Shown one piece after another: positions 16,909-26,699 of a stretch of 64,000 nucleotides of DNA; the stretch's first letter is position 1; each line of letters begins with the position of its first letter. Source of the DNA: Zhongshania aquimaris (GTDB taxonomy: Bacteria; Pseudomonadota; Gammaproteobacteria; Pseudomonadales; Spongiibacteraceae); contig NZ_JAHWDQ010000001.1 of NCBI RefSeq assembly GCF_019312595.1, positions 1 to 64,000 of the forward strand. Direction: 5' to 3'. Made by a program: the position numbers and the translations under genes. Below the pieces are notes generated by a model. That model saw only the letters and a program-made list of their open reading frames with translations. It had not been told where the DNA came from and made no database searches.

Positions 16909-17940
16909 ATGACAGGCTATTTTGTTCGCCGTTTTTTATTAATTATCCCCACCTTTATTGGCATTACCTTATTGGTTTTTGCCATCACCCGCGTTGTACC
17001 CGGAGGGCCGATTGAGCGTCTTATGACGCAAATTCAATTGGGCGGTGAGACCGGCGCTTTGCATCGCAGTCAGGGCGGCGGAACGCTATCAGATGAGCAA
17101 TTAGACGAACTAAAGCGATATTACGGTTTTGATAAGCCCATGCTGAGTAGCTATGCAATTTGGCTAAAAAAGGTCGTTCAATTTGATTTAGGTTTATCAA
17201 CTCGCTATCAAGATCCCGTCTGGCAAATTATTAAAGAACGCTTCCCTATTTCGATTTTCTACGGATTAACAACACTTATTTTAACGTATGTGGTCTGTAT
17301 TCCCCTCGGGCTTGCCAAAGGAATGTACCACGGCAGTGCGTTAGATAGCTGGTCATCCGCTGTGGTGTTTTTAGGCTATGCCCTGCCCAGCTATGTGATT
17401 GGTATCGCACTCATTTCACTATTTGCCGGCTATTGGGATATCTTTCCCCTCGGCGGGTTTATCAGCGACAACTACGACGACCTGAGCACCTTCGGCAAAG
17501 CTGCCGACATTTTCCATCACTCGGTATTACCCCTAATTGCTTACTTAGCGGGTAGCTTTGCAGTAACTACCCTAATGATGAAAAACTCACTAATGGATAA
17601 TTTGTCCTCTGACTATATGCGAACTGCGACCGCAAAAGGCCTGAGTCGCGGCGAAAGTGTTCGCGGTCATGCCCTGCGCAACAGCCTCATACCGGTTGCG
17701 ACCTCATTCGGAAATAATATCTCGCTGTTACTTGGCGGCTCATTTTTGATTGAAACCATTTTTAACATCGACGGCATTGGTTTACTGGGCTACGAAGCCA
17801 TTATCGAGCGTGACTACCCGATTGTGATGGGGATACTTGTGATTTCATCATTGCTGTATTTGATCGGTAATATTCTATCTGATATTTGTGTGGCCTTAGT
17901 TGACCCACGAATCCGCTTTGGCGGTCGAGGTGCCGCATGA
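16909..17940 (+). CDS. yejB: Peptide ABC transporter permease, YejB type
   Basis: YejB is one of two inner-membrane permeases of a microcin C/peptide-type importer. The 343-residue protein has the DppB-family N-terminal helix (FVRRFLLIIPTF), about six membrane segments and the EAA-like cytoplasmic loop near RTATAKGLSRGES. It is long for DppB but typical of YejB, with an extra insertion at about 40-70. Its stop overlaps the next start as ATGA. It opens a five-gene operon (yejB, yejE, yejA, two ATPases). Confidence 0.9.
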   Translation: MTGYFVRRFLLIIPTFIGITLLVFAITRVVPGGPIERLMTQIQLGGETGALHRSQGGGTLSDEQLDELKRYYGFDKPMLSSYAIWLKKVVQFDLGLSTRYQDPVWQIIKERFPISIFYGLTTLILTYVVCIPLGLAKGMYHGSALDSWSSAVVFLGYALPSYVIGIALISLFAGYWDIFPLGGFISDNYDDLSTFGKAADIFHHSVLPLIAYLAGSFAVTTLMMKNSLMDNLSSDYMRTATAKGLSRGESVRGHALRNSLIPVATSFGNNISLLLGGSFLIETIFNIDGIGLLGYEAIIERDYPIVMGILVISSLLYLIGNILSDICVALVDPRIRFGGRGAA

Positions 17941-18983
17941 GCTTGTTTAACAACCCGGTTGCCAGAAAACGCTGGCAGCGTTTTCGAGAGTCTCGGCGTG
18001 GCTATTTTTCTGCGTGGATTCTACTCGCACTTACCCTGTGCAGTTTTGGCGCGGAAATGCTAGCCAATAATCGTGCGTTAGTCGTAATCCATAATGGAGA
18101 GTGGCACTTTCCTACCTATGGTGATGTGCTTTCTGGTAAGGATTTTGGCCTAGACTATAGCTATGAAGTTAATTACCGAGAGTTAAAATCGCAATCGGCT
18201 GGTTCAGACGGAAGTTGGGTGCTAATGCCCCCTATCCCTTTTAGCCCACTAGAGACTGATTTGATAGCCGGTGACTTCCCCCCACACGCGCCCTCGTTGG
18301 ATTCCCGTCATTATTTAGGCACGGATACCAGCGGCAGAGATGTAGCGGCACGCTTAATTTATGGCTTTCGCACGGCAATCACGTTTTCACTGCTACTGCT
18401 GTTTTTTAATTATGCGGTGGGTGTGGCGATCGGTTGCATGATGGGGTTTTGGGGCGGTGCTTTTGACCTTGTGTTTCAACGCATCATCGAAATTTGGTCA
18501 AACATCCCCTTTCTTTATGTGATCATGATCGTCGCCTCAGTCATTACCCCGGGTTTCTGGACCTTACTCTTTATTATGGCCTTTTTCGGCTGGACCAGTA
18601 TGACCTGGTATATGCGAACCGCGACCTACAAAGAAGTGGCGAGAGACTACGTTATGGCGGCCCGAGCGTTGGGGGCATCCGGACCGCGCATTGTCTTTCG
18701 ACATATATTGCCGAATAGCGTTTCGACCTTAGTTACCTTTGTGCCGTTTTCGGTAGCCTCCGGCATCACCTCGTTAACCGCGCTCGACTATTTAGGTTTT
18801 GGCCTGCCGCCGCCGGTATCAAGCTGGGGTGAACTACTTAAACAAGGCACTGAAAATCTTGAATCACTTTGGCTGGTGGGCTCTGTTGTCGTCGCGATGA
18901 CCGTCATCCTGATGCTTGTTGCGTATATTGGCGAAGCGATACGAGACGCCTACGATCCCAGAAAATTCAGCTTTTATGAATAA
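17937..18983 (+). CDS. yejE: Peptide ABC transporter permease, YejE type
   Basis: The second permease has 348 residues and the DppC-family layout. A short N-terminal cytoplasmic part (RKRWQRFRESRRGYFSAW) leads to a first membrane helix, and a large periplasmic loop at about 40-125 ends in LGTDTSGRDVAARL, the family signature. The remaining helices carry the EAA loop (ARDYVMAARALGA). It overlaps yejB by four bases and yejA starts eight bases downstream. It pairs with YejB to form the channel. Confidence 0.92.
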   Translation: MSLFNNPVARKRWQRFRESRRGYFSAWILLALTLCSFGAEMLANNRALVVIHNGEWHFPTYGDVLSGKDFGLDYSYEVNYRELKSQSAGSDGSWVLMPPIPFSPLETDLIAGDFPPHAPSLDSRHYLGTDTSGRDVAARLIYGFRTAITFSLLLLFFNYAVGVAIGCMMGFWGGAFDLVFQRIIEIWSNIPFLYVIMIVASVITPGFWTLLFIMAFFGWTSMTWYMRTATYKEVARDYVMAARALGASGPRIVFRHILPNSVSTLVTFVPFSVASGITSLTALDYLGFGLPPPVSSWGELLKQGTENLESLWLVGSVVVAMTVILMLVAYIGEAIRDAYDPRKFSFYE

Positions 18984-18991
18984 ACCACATT

Positions 18992-20800
18992 ATGCGTAAT
19001 CTGATCTTATTTTTGCTCGGCATCACTCTCGGCTCACTGAGCCTTAACACGCTGGCGCTGCCCGAAAAGCTGCCTGCAGATTTGGTTTGGCAAACCAATC
19101 ACAGCGACCCTGTTTTCGCAGACCCAAACGCGCAGCGGGGCGGTCGATTTAGGACCTTTGTATCCACCTTTCCTCTGACACTGCGCCTGGTTGGTCCAGA
19201 TTCCAATGGCAGTTTTGCAGGCTATATGCGGGCCAACAATTTGAGCTTGGTCGGCATACACCCGAATACCCTTAAACCGATTCCCGAGCTGGCGACGGAG
19301 TGGGCATTTGGAACAGATGGCCACAGTATTTACTTTCGCTTAGACCCAGAGGCACGTTGGTCTGATGGCACACCGGTTACCGCAGACGACTATGTATTTG
19401 GTCTGGAATTTATGCGCTCGAAGTTTATTTTGGCGCCTTGGTACAACAATTATTTCAGCGAAATTATCACTGATCTCGTCAAATACGATGACCACACGAT
19501 AGGCATTGAAGGCGCGACACCGAAGCCAGACGACGAAATGTTATTTGAGTACAGTGTGTCGCCAGTGCCTAAACATTTCCACAAGCTCGACGAAAATTGG
19601 GTAAGGGACTATAACTGGCGTATTGAGCCCAATACGGGGCCGTATATCATTACGGAAATACGCAAAGGTAAATATGTTGAGCTCTCCCGAAAGCAAGATT
19701 GGTGGGCTAACGAAAAGCGCTATTTTAAGCACCGCTACAATCCCGACCATATTCGCGTCAAACTCATCCGCGACCTGAACATTGCCTATCAGTATTTTCG
19801 AAAAGGTGAGCTAGATACCTTCCCGCTGCTAATGCCCCGCTTTTGGCATAAAAAAGCTCAGGGCGACATCTATGAAAAGGGCTATGTTGGCAAAATCAAA
19901 TTTTACAACGATGTCCCCCAACCCATTAGCGGACTTTTTTTAAACGAGGATGCCCCGCCGCTGGACGACATCAATGTTCGTTACGCGATTGCGCACGCCT
20001 TGAATGTCGACAAAGTCATTAACACGGTTTTACACGGTGATTACGAGCGCTTACAAACTGCGCATGATGGCTATGGCGATTACTCCAACACCAGCATTCG
20101 CGCCCGCGAGTTCGATTTAAAAAAAGCAGCGAGCTACCTAGAGAAAGCGGGCTGGGATAAGCGCGGCAACGAAGGTATTCGGGTAAAAGACGGTAAACCA
20201 CTGAGCGTTCGTATTACCTATTACAACAGTGGTCACAATGATCGCTTGGTAATTTTGGCGCAGGAAGCCCGCAAAGCGGGTATCGATTTCCAGTTACAAC
20301 TACTGGATATGTCTGCTGCATTTAAACAGATTATGGAAAATAAGCATCAAGCTGCGTGGATGGGCTGGGCCGGTGGTGGACTATCGCCCCGTTATTGGGA
20401 ATTCTATCATTCCGACAACGCCCACAAGTCACAAACCAATAATGTCACCAATACCGACAATAAAATCCTAGACGAAAAAATAATGGCCTATCGCACCGCC
20501 ACCGAAAAAAGCACCCGCGTCACGCTCGCTCATGAATTAGAGCAAATGGTGCATGATCAAGGCTCTTTCATCCCAACCTTCAAAGTGCCTTATACCCGGG
20601 AAGCGTTTTGGCGCTGGATAAGGCTGCCAGCCAGTTACGGAACCCGCACCAGCGACGCCCTATTTGATCCTCTTGGCGGCAGTGGCGGCCTTTTTTGGAT
20701 TGACAAAGATGAGCAACAAAAAACTTTGGACGCCAAACAATATGGCGAGGCACTCCCCACTATTATGATCATCGACAGAGACTGGGCGGTGGCACCATGA
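18992..20800 (+). CDS. yejA: Extracellular solute-binding protein, YejA type
   Basis: This periplasmic binding protein delivers peptides to the YejBE channel. Its 602 residues begin with a signal peptide of about 23 residues ending near LNTLA, followed by the SBP family 5 fold. Segments such as GHSIYFRLDPEARWSDGTPVTADD, shown here only by its core WSDGTPVTADD near residue 120, are diagnostic. In E. coli yejA comes first in the operon; here it lies third, after the permeases. The stop overlaps the first ATPase start as ATGA. The ligand cannot be told from sequence. Confidence 0.9.
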   Translation: MRNLILFLLGITLGSLSLNTLALPEKLPADLVWQTNHSDPVFADPNAQRGGRFRTFVSTFPLTLRLVGPDSNGSFAGYMRANNLSLVGIHPNTLKPIPELATEWAFGTDGHSIYFRLDPEARWSDGTPVTADDYVFGLEFMRSKFILAPWYNNYFSEIITDLVKYDDHTIGIEGATPKPDDEMLFEYSVSPVPKHFHKLDENWVRDYNWRIEPNTGPYIITEIRKGKYVELSRKQDWWANEKRYFKHRYNPDHIRVKLIRDLNIAYQYFRKGELDTFPLLMPRFWHKKAQGDIYEKGYVGKIKFYNDVPQPISGLFLNEDAPPLDDINVRYAIAHALNVDKVINTVLHGDYERLQTAHDGYGDYSNTSIRAREFDLKKAASYLEKAGWDKRGNEGIRVKDGKPLSVRITYYNSGHNDRLVILAQEARKAGIDFQLQLLDMSAAFKQIMENKHQAAWMGWAGGGLSPRYWEFYHSDNAHKSQTNNVTNTDNKILDEKIMAYRTATEKSTRVTLAHELEQMVHDQGSFIPTFKVPYTREAFWRWIRLPASYGTRTSDALFDPLGGSGGLFWIDKDEQQKTLDAKQYGEALPTIMIIDRDWAVAP

Positions 20801-21780
20801 GCCTGTTGTCGGTACAGGGATTGTCGGTCGCGATTCGTGGCGACGACGGAGTGCTCCATGAACTGGTGAGTGCGGTGTCTTTCGACATAGCCGCCGGCGA
20901 AACCATGGGGCTCGTGGGAGAATCTGGCTGCGGCAAGAGCCTAACGGCCATGTCTATTTTAGATTTACTGCCAAAACCGCAAGCGCTTCGCAGTGCTGGA
21001 ACACTATCCTTCAAGGGCGAAAGTATTAGCTCAGCCAGCCCACGCCGCCTGCGTGAAATACGCGGTAAAAACATTGCCGTTATTTTTCAGGACCCGATGA
21101 CGGCGTTGAATCCCGTGCAAACCGTCTCACAGCAAATAAGTGAAGTACTCGCAATTCATTTTCCTGAACAGTCGAAAAAATGTCGCGCGGATCGCGTGTT
21201 ATCGCTATTACATGAAGTCGGCATACCCGCCCCACAAGAGCGTTTATCTGCCTATCCGCACCAACTTTCCGGGGGAATGCGGCAGCGGGTTATGATCGCA
21301 ATGGCGCTAGCCTGTGAACCCGATTTATTGATTGCGGATGAGCCAACCACCGCGCTCGACGTGACAATACAGGCGCAAATTGTTCGGCTTTTGAAAGGTC
21401 TACAGGCAAAAAATGGCATGGCCATGTTGTTCATTACCCACGACCTCGCCCTGGTATCCCAAGTAAGCGACAAGATTGCGGTTATGTATGCAGGAAAAAT
21501 CGCTGAATACGGATCGGCGCAACAGGTTTTTGCTAAACCACATCACCCCTACACACAAAGTTTACTCGCGGCGCTACCGGGTGCTCACCACCCACCAAAG
21601 TCGCCCTTGCTCGCGCTCGAAGGTCAGGTACCCGCCATTCAAGACATGCCCAAAGGCTGCCGTTTTGTAAACCGCTGCCCTCACGCCGCCGATATCTGCC
21701 GCGAGGAAATACCTCCACAAGATATCACTACAGACGCCACGGTCGTCGCCTGCCATCGCTGGAAGGAGATTGCACAATGA
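20797..21780 (+). CDS. Peptide ABC transporter ATP-binding protein, DppD-like (first half of YejF)
   Basis: This 327-residue ATPase has Walker A GESGCGKS, the signature LSGGMRQR, Walker [13 protein letters not shown], and the C-terminal oligopeptide-transport domain with the conserved cysteines ([14 protein letters not shown]) seen in DppD/OppD, which in some relatives bind an iron-sulfur cluster. E. coli YejF fuses two ATPases in one chain; here the two halves are separate genes. It overlaps both neighbours by four bases, so the operon is fully coupled. Confidence 0.92.
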   Translation: MSLLSVQGLSVAIRGDDGVLHELVSAVSFDIAAGETMGLVGESGCGKSLTAMSILDLLPKPQALRSAGTLSFKGESISSASPRRLREIRGKNIAVIFQDPMTALNPVQTVSQQISEVLAIHFPEQSKKCRADRVLSLLHEVGIPAPQERLSAYPHQLSGGMRQRVMIAMALACEPDLLIADEPTTALDVTIQAQIVRLLKGLQAKNGMAMLFITHDLALVSQVSDKIAVMYAGKIAEYGSAQQVFAKPHHPYTQSLLAALPGAHHPPKSPLLALEGQVPAIQDMPKGCRFVNRCPHAADICREEIPPQDITTDATVVACHRWKEIAQ

Positions 21781-22760
21781 GCGATCTGATTCTAGATGTT
21801 CAAAACCTGCAGCTGCACTTCTCACAGCGACGCGGTATTTTCGGCCGTGAGCGCGCGGTGGTTCGCGCAGTAGATAACGTCAGCTTTCAACTTAGAGCGG
21901 GTGAAACACTGGGCTTGGTTGGCGAGTCCGGCTGCGGCAAAAGTAGTCTTGGCAAGGCGATTCTGAATTTACACCGCCCTACCAATGGCCGCGTGATCTA
22001 CCAAGGTAAAGATATAGCAGGACTCACAGATCGCGCGATGCGTGAATATCGCCGCTCCTTGCAGATCATTTTTCAAGATCCCTTCGAGTCGCTTAACAGC
22101 CGCCACACCGTATCTGCAATATTAGAAGAACCGCTTTTAATACATGGTATTGGCGATCGGGATAGTCGACGCAAGCGTGTGGACGCGTTGTTAGATATGG
22201 TGGGTTTGCCGAGTTCAGCAAGCAGCAAATATCCCCACGAGTTTTCTGGCGGGCAACGCCAGCGGATCGGGATTGCACGCGCCATCGCGCTCAAGCCCAC
22301 GGTGTTGATTTGCGATGAGGCGGTCTCTGCGCTTGATGTTTCTGTTCAGGCGCAAATATTGAATCTGTTGCTAGATATTCAGCGTGAACTCCATCTTAGT
22401 ATGCTATTTATTTCCCACGACCTGGGTGTCGTTCGTCATATGAGCGACCGCATCGCGGTGATGTATTTAGGTCAGATTGTTGAAATTGGCGACGCCCAAG
22501 CGATCTATCAACAAGCTCGCCATCCCTATACACAAGGTCTACTCGCAGCAATACCCAAGATTGGACATACGCCTGAGGAAACCAGTCAAATCGGGGGAGA
22601 TATCCCCTCACCAATGGCGCCACCATCGGGATGCCGCTTTCACACCCGCTGCGCCTATGCCCAAGAAAAATGTAAAGCGGAAGTGCCATCATTGACCGCC
22701 AAGGACGATAGGCATTTCACGGCCTGCCACTTTTGGGAAGAACTCATCCACAGCGCCTAA
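21777..22760 (+). CDS. Peptide ABC transporter ATP-binding protein, DppF-like (second half of YejF)
   Basis: The second ATPase, 327 residues, shows Walker [10 protein letters not shown], signature FSGGQRQR, Walker B VLICDEAVSALD, and a C-terminal CRFHTRCAYAQEKC cysteine cluster. It would pair with the upstream ATPase to energise import through the YejBE channel. It is the last gene of the operon; a 134-base gap with no obvious strong terminator separates it from the AraC-type gene. Confidence 0.92.
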   Translation: MSDLILDVQNLQLHFSQRRGIFGRERAVVRAVDNVSFQLRAGETLGLVGESGCGKSSLGKAILNLHRPTNGRVIYQGKDIAGLTDRAMREYRRSLQIIFQDPFESLNSRHTVSAILEEPLLIHGIGDRDSRRKRVDALLDMVGLPSSASSKYPHEFSGGQRQRIGIARAIALKPTVLICDEAVSALDVSVQAQILNLLLDIQRELHLSMLFISHDLGVVRHMSDRIAVMYLGQIVEIGDAQAIYQQARHPYTQGLLAAIPKIGHTPEETSQIGGDIPSPMAPPSGCRFHTRCAYAQEKCKAEVPSLTAKDDRHFTACHFWEELIHSA

Positions 22761-22894
22761 ATATCGTTTAATCGGACGTCCTTTTTGTCGCCAATACGAG
22801 GTAAACTTCGGAGCTCGTGTAAAATGCAACTCAGACATCGAGCGCTCTGTTAACTAAGAGCCCATTAAGTGAATCATATCGTTAAGGTTTTCGC

Positions 22895-23983
22895 GTGCGT
22901 AGCAATTACCCATCACATAAAGATCTTGTTCCGCTTAAATATGCGCGGAGTATGCTTCAGGTAGCTGAAGCTCAGGGTTACAGCGGTGCAGAGTTGTTAC
23001 GGTCGCTAGACTTACCCATTGATCCACTCGCTGCCAACGCCAATTTAGACACCATGATCGACGGCCGTTACTACAGCCAAATATATCGTCGGGTAATGTG
23101 GTTACTACAGGATGAGTCCTTTGGCTTGGGCCTGGATCGGCGTACACCAGCCGGCAGTTTCCGCATGCTCTGCTTATTTATCATTCACTGCGAAACCCTT
23201 GAGCAAGCCTTGCGTCGCGCCGCAGAATTTATCAATTATTGTCGCACGCTGACTGACGCACCTAGCAGTTACAGAAGGCCTGTCGAGCGTCTATCCGACG
23301 GCACAGCACTCTACCGCTTCCCTGAAAACACCGACTTAGTTGGTGCCACCGATATAAATTCTGCCAGCACGACGATCGCCCAAACAATGGCAATTTGGCG
23401 TCGCTTTTGCCAATGGTTAATTGGTAAGCCCTTAGATTTAATAGCGGTTCACCTGCAAGCCGATGCACCGGCGCGGCTTGGGTATTTTGAGCAGTTGTTC
23501 GGCTGCGAGGTTCATTTTGGTAGTGAACACAACGCATTTTTGTTGGCCGAATACTGCCTTGACTGCCCGCTTATTCACACCGAAGAATCACTGCAAAAAT
23601 TCCTTCGCAATGCGCCCTATCATTTACTGGTATCGCAAGAAGACGACGATAGCTCCCTACTCTCTCAAATGAAGAGAATCGTGGGCAGCGATCTCAGCCA
23701 TGAATTCCCAAGCGTTGTGGTGATGGCCGAACAACTAAACATGTCAGTGCGAACATTACGTCGTCGCTTAAAAGATTTAGACACCACCTACCAGCGCTTT
23801 AAAGATGAATTGCGTCAAGAACACGCGACCCGCTGGCTGAATCAACCCGAGTTAAAAGTGAATGCCGTGTCAGCCTTACTCGGCTTTGATGAACCCAGTG
23901 CATTCCACCGCTCCTTTAAAAAATGGACGGGAATGACGCCAGGTGAATATCGCGCCAGTCGGCAACCTCATGCAAAAGACTAG
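22895..23983 (+). CDS. AraC-family transcriptional regulator (OruR/ArgR-like layout)
   Basis: The 362-residue protein has the Arabinose_bd-type N-terminal domain (about 20-205), common in AraC regulators of gammaproteobacteria that control amino acid or fatty acid degradation. The C-terminal HTH_18 domain at about 265-355 includes LNMSVRTLRRRLK and the family signature FDEPSAFHRSFKKWTGMTP. The start is a GTG with AAGG upstream. It could regulate the transporter operon before it or the phosphatase after it, but nothing in the sequence decides this. Confidence 0.88.
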   Translation: MRSNYPSHKDLVPLKYARSMLQVAEAQGYSGAELLRSLDLPIDPLAANANLDTMIDGRYYSQIYRRVMWLLQDESFGLGLDRRTPAGSFRMLCLFIIHCETLEQALRRAAEFINYCRTLTDAPSSYRRPVERLSDGTALYRFPENTDLVGATDINSASTTIAQTMAIWRRFCQWLIGKPLDLIAVHLQADAPARLGYFEQLFGCEVHFGSEHNAFLLAEYCLDCPLIHTEESLQKFLRNAPYHLLVSQEDDDSSLLSQMKRIVGSDLSHEFPSVVVMAEQLNMSVRTLRRRLKDLDTTYQRFKDELRQEHATRWLNQPELKVNAVSALLGFDEPSAFHRSFKKWTGMTPGEYRASRQPHAKD

Positions 23984-24027
23984 CGATTTATTTTTAAAAA
24001 ATTACATTAATATTAGAATCTAATTAT

Positions 24028-24921
24028 ATGAATACCATAGATTTAATACACACCACACCGCAATCTTCGGATCAATCTGTACCGGCTGAAATTCGCCCAA
24101 TCCCCGCGCTATTGCCGGCCTCACAGCGCCAGTCTGTCCGCAAGCTAGACTTTGACGGAATGTATAATTTTCGCGACCTCGGCGGGTATCGCACCACTGA
24201 CAATCGTCAGCTTAAATGGGGACAAGTCTATCGTGCAGATAAGCTATCCTCACTCACCTCAGAAGACCAGCAGTTTATTGTGCGCCTCGGAATTCGCCAA
24301 GTAAGCGACTTTCGATCTGAGGAAGAGCGCATAGAGTCACCTCATAAACTGCCAGCCAGCACTGGAATTACGGTAAAAGAGCTACCGATTACAGTCGATG
24401 CAGCACAGATTGAGCATATAACCGCCAGGCTCCAAGAAGAAAATGTAACTGCAGACGACATGGCGCACTTTTTAATCGAAGCCAACCGCGAAATGGTTGA
24501 GCGCTTTACCCCAACCTACCGTGAGTGGCTGCAAAATCTATTGGACGAAAGCAGCTACCCCCAGGTTTTTCATTGCACAGCTGGCAAAGATCGCACCGGT
24601 CTAGGCGCAGCCTTGCTGATGAGCATACTGGGTGTACCTTACGACACGATTTTGGAAGATTATCTTTCAACCAATACTTTCACTGCAGAGCGGGTTGAAC
24701 ATATTGTCCATTACGTGCATGAAAAAACCATGCACCAAGTGAATCAAGACGTTATTCGAACCTTATTTACAGTTCAAGAGCAGTATTTAGGCGAAGCCTT
24801 TAAAGCCATCACCGAAGAATACGGCGACGTCGATAACTACATCGAGACCGCTTTAGGTTTTGGGCAAACTGAGCGCTTAGCAATACAGGCCCTACTTCTT
24901 GAACCTGTTAGCGATCTCTAA
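24028..24921 (+). CDS. Tyrosine/serine protein phosphatase (Tyr_phosphatase 3 family)
   Basis: The 297-residue protein carries NFRDLGGYRT near 47, SDFRSEEER near 93 and the CX5R active-site loop HCTAGKDRTG with C183 and R189. These match the secreted or cytosolic dual-specificity phosphatases of the LipA/PtpB kind, which act on phosphotyrosine, phosphoserine or phosphoinositides. No signal peptide is visible, so it is probably cytoplasmic. Its stop overlaps the rlmG start by one base (TAATG), so the two genes are cotranscribed. The substrate is unknown. Confidence 0.87.
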   Translation: MNTIDLIHTTPQSSDQSVPAEIRPIPALLPASQRQSVRKLDFDGMYNFRDLGGYRTTDNRQLKWGQVYRADKLSSLTSEDQQFIVRLGIRQVSDFRSEEERIESPHKLPASTGITVKELPITVDAAQIEHITARLQEENVTADDMAHFLIEANREMVERFTPTYREWLQNLLDESSYPQVFHCTAGKDRTGLGAALLMSILGVPYDTILEDYLSTNTFTAERVEHIVHYVHEKTMHQVNQDVIRTLFTVQEQYLGEAFKAITEEYGDVDNYIETALGFGQTERLAIQALLLEPVSDL

Positions 24922-26063
24922 TGCCCCACACCGCCATCTTTGCTACGCCATTTAATAGCCTGCAACTTAGCCGCCGGCCGCACCGCGAACGCGAAACCTT
25001 GCAAGCTTGGGATGCGGCTGATGAATATTTATTACACCACATCGCCGAGCTAAATATTGCCGACGACAGTCGCCTGCTAATTGTTAACGACAGTCAGGGT
25101 GCATTAAGTACCGCACTTTCCGCCTATAACTGCACCCTGTGGGCAGATTCGGCAATAAGCGCGCTGTCCACTACCGAGAATTGCACTCGCAATGGCGTAA
25201 GGCCGCCGGTATTTATGCCTGCCACTGATCAGCCGGAAGGCCGTTTTGACTACATATTGTACAAACTGCCCAAAAGTCGCTCTCTACTTCAATACCAGCT
25301 ACAGCATTTAGCGTCCTTGGTTTTGCAACCGGAACAATTTATTGCTGCGGCAATGGCTCGCCATATTGACCACCATGTTGTCGCCGCGTTTGCTAAAAAC
25401 CATGCTCCCGCCAGACCGAGTTTAGCGCGCAAAAAAGCGCGACTGATTCAATTACAGGCTGCGCCGCAAGATATCGCGATTAACGACGACACCAAAGTCA
25501 TTACCCTGACTGAATTCGATTTAACACTGCATAACCGCGCCAATGTCTTTTCGAGGGATAAGTTAGATATAGGTAGCCGGCTCATGCTGCGGGCAATGGA
25601 TAAATTGGCAGCGCCCAGTCACATCGCAGATTTAGCCTGCGGCAATGGCTTGCTGGGTATTTATGCTGGCCGTAAATGGCCGCAGGCGCGACTCCACTTC
25701 TTTGATGATTCGTTTTTAGCGCTAGATTCTGCCCGTAAAAACTGCCAAGCCAACCTAGCACAAGTCTCGCAAATCGACACCGACGACCTTTCTTTTAGTG
25801 CTGACGACTGTTTGTCCAACTACCAGGGCGCGGCCTTTGATTTGATTTTATGCAATCCGCCATTCCATCAAGATCACCATGTCGGCGACCACATTGCCCA
25901 AACCATGTTTCGCGATTGCCAAAAACACCTTGCGGATAACGGCCGACTTTGCGTTGTCGGCAACCGCCACTTGGGCTATCACGTCACACTAAAAAAACTA
26001 TTTGGACGCTGCGACGTGATCGAGTCTGATTCGAAATTTGTTGTGCTCTTGGCCTATCGCTAA
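24921..26063 (+). CDS. rlmG: 23S rRNA guanine-N2 methyltransferase RlmG-like
   Basis: RlmG methylates G1835 of 23S rRNA. The 380-residue protein has the expected two-part layout: a degenerate N-terminal methyltransferase-like domain and an active C-terminal one with IADLACGNGLLGIYAG (SAM motif I) near 234 and the catalytic NPPFHQDH near 311. Family members use NPPFH at this place. The gene starts inside the stop of the phosphatase gene. RsmC is the main alternative but is usually shorter with different linkers. Confidence 0.87.
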   Translation: MPHTAIFATPFNSLQLSRRPHRERETLQAWDAADEYLLHHIAELNIADDSRLLIVNDSQGALSTALSAYNCTLWADSAISALSTTENCTRNGVRPPVFMPATDQPEGRFDYILYKLPKSRSLLQYQLQHLASLVLQPEQFIAAAMARHIDHHVVAAFAKNHAPARPSLARKKARLIQLQAAPQDIAINDDTKVITLTEFDLTLHNRANVFSRDKLDIGSRLMLRAMDKLAAPSHIADLACGNGLLGIYAGRKWPQARLHFFDDSFLALDSARKNCQANLAQVSQIDTDDLSFSADDCLSNYQGAAFDLILCNPPFHQDHHVGDHIAQTMFRDCQKHLADNGRLCVVGNRHLGYHVTLKKLFGRCDVIESDSKFVVLLAYR

Positions 26064-26165
26064 AACTGCTATAGCTGGTGACTCCCCACCAAACGGATGA
26101 TGTCACACAGGAGCAGGAATGCTACTTTAGACCCAGTATTCATCGATTGGAAAGCCTGCGCTGTA

Positions 26166-26666
26166 ATGTCAATTCATGTGGTTTTTGTTTGTCTGGGTAA
26201 TATCTGCCGCTCCCCTGCAGCACAGGGTGTGTTTGAAGAGCTACTAAAACAAAACGGTTTAACAACCGCGATAAGCGTAGATTCTTGCGGCACTGCAGCG
26301 TTCAATATCGGTAAATCCCCAGACACCCGGTCGGTGCAGGCAGCGCTGAAGCGCGGCTATCGCATTGATCATCAAATAGCGCGACAAATTGACGATAGCG
26401 ACTACGAGCGCGCGGATTACGTGGTAGCAATGGACCGCATGAACCTGACCAATATTGTCGCGTGGGCACCTGCGGGCTACAGCGGTGAATTAAAGTTGTT
26501 AATGGATTACTGCGGCAACGCCGGCAACACCCAAATTCCAGACCCCTACTATGGCGATGACTCGGCGTTTGATCTTGTTATTGCACAAATTGAGAATGCC
26601 GCTGCGGGTTTGTTGACATATATTTGTGAAAAACATGAGTTAAAGCCTGCCGACAAGGCGGTTTAA
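26166..26666 (+). CDS. Low-molecular-weight protein-tyrosine phosphatase
   Basis: With the ATG at 26166 the protein has 166 residues and begins right at the catalytic P-loop, VCLGNICRSP (C9 nucleophile, R15), as family members do. The general acid lies in DPYYGDD near the C-terminus. An upstream in-frame ATG at 26097 would add 23 unrelated residues and is unlikely. Such enzymes remove phosphate from tyrosines, often of exopolysaccharide kinases of the Wzc kind, but no such kinase is in the window. Confidence 0.92.
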   Translation: MSIHVVFVCLGNICRSPAAQGVFEELLKQNGLTTAISVDSCGTAAFNIGKSPDTRSVQAALKRGYRIDHQIARQIDDSDYERADYVVAMDRMNLTNIVAWAPAGYSGELKLLMDYCGNAGNTQIPDPYYGDDSAFDLVIAQIENAAAGLLTYICEKHELKPADKAV

Positions 26667-26699
26667 TATTCAAACCAATAACAATAATAGGAAATCGTC

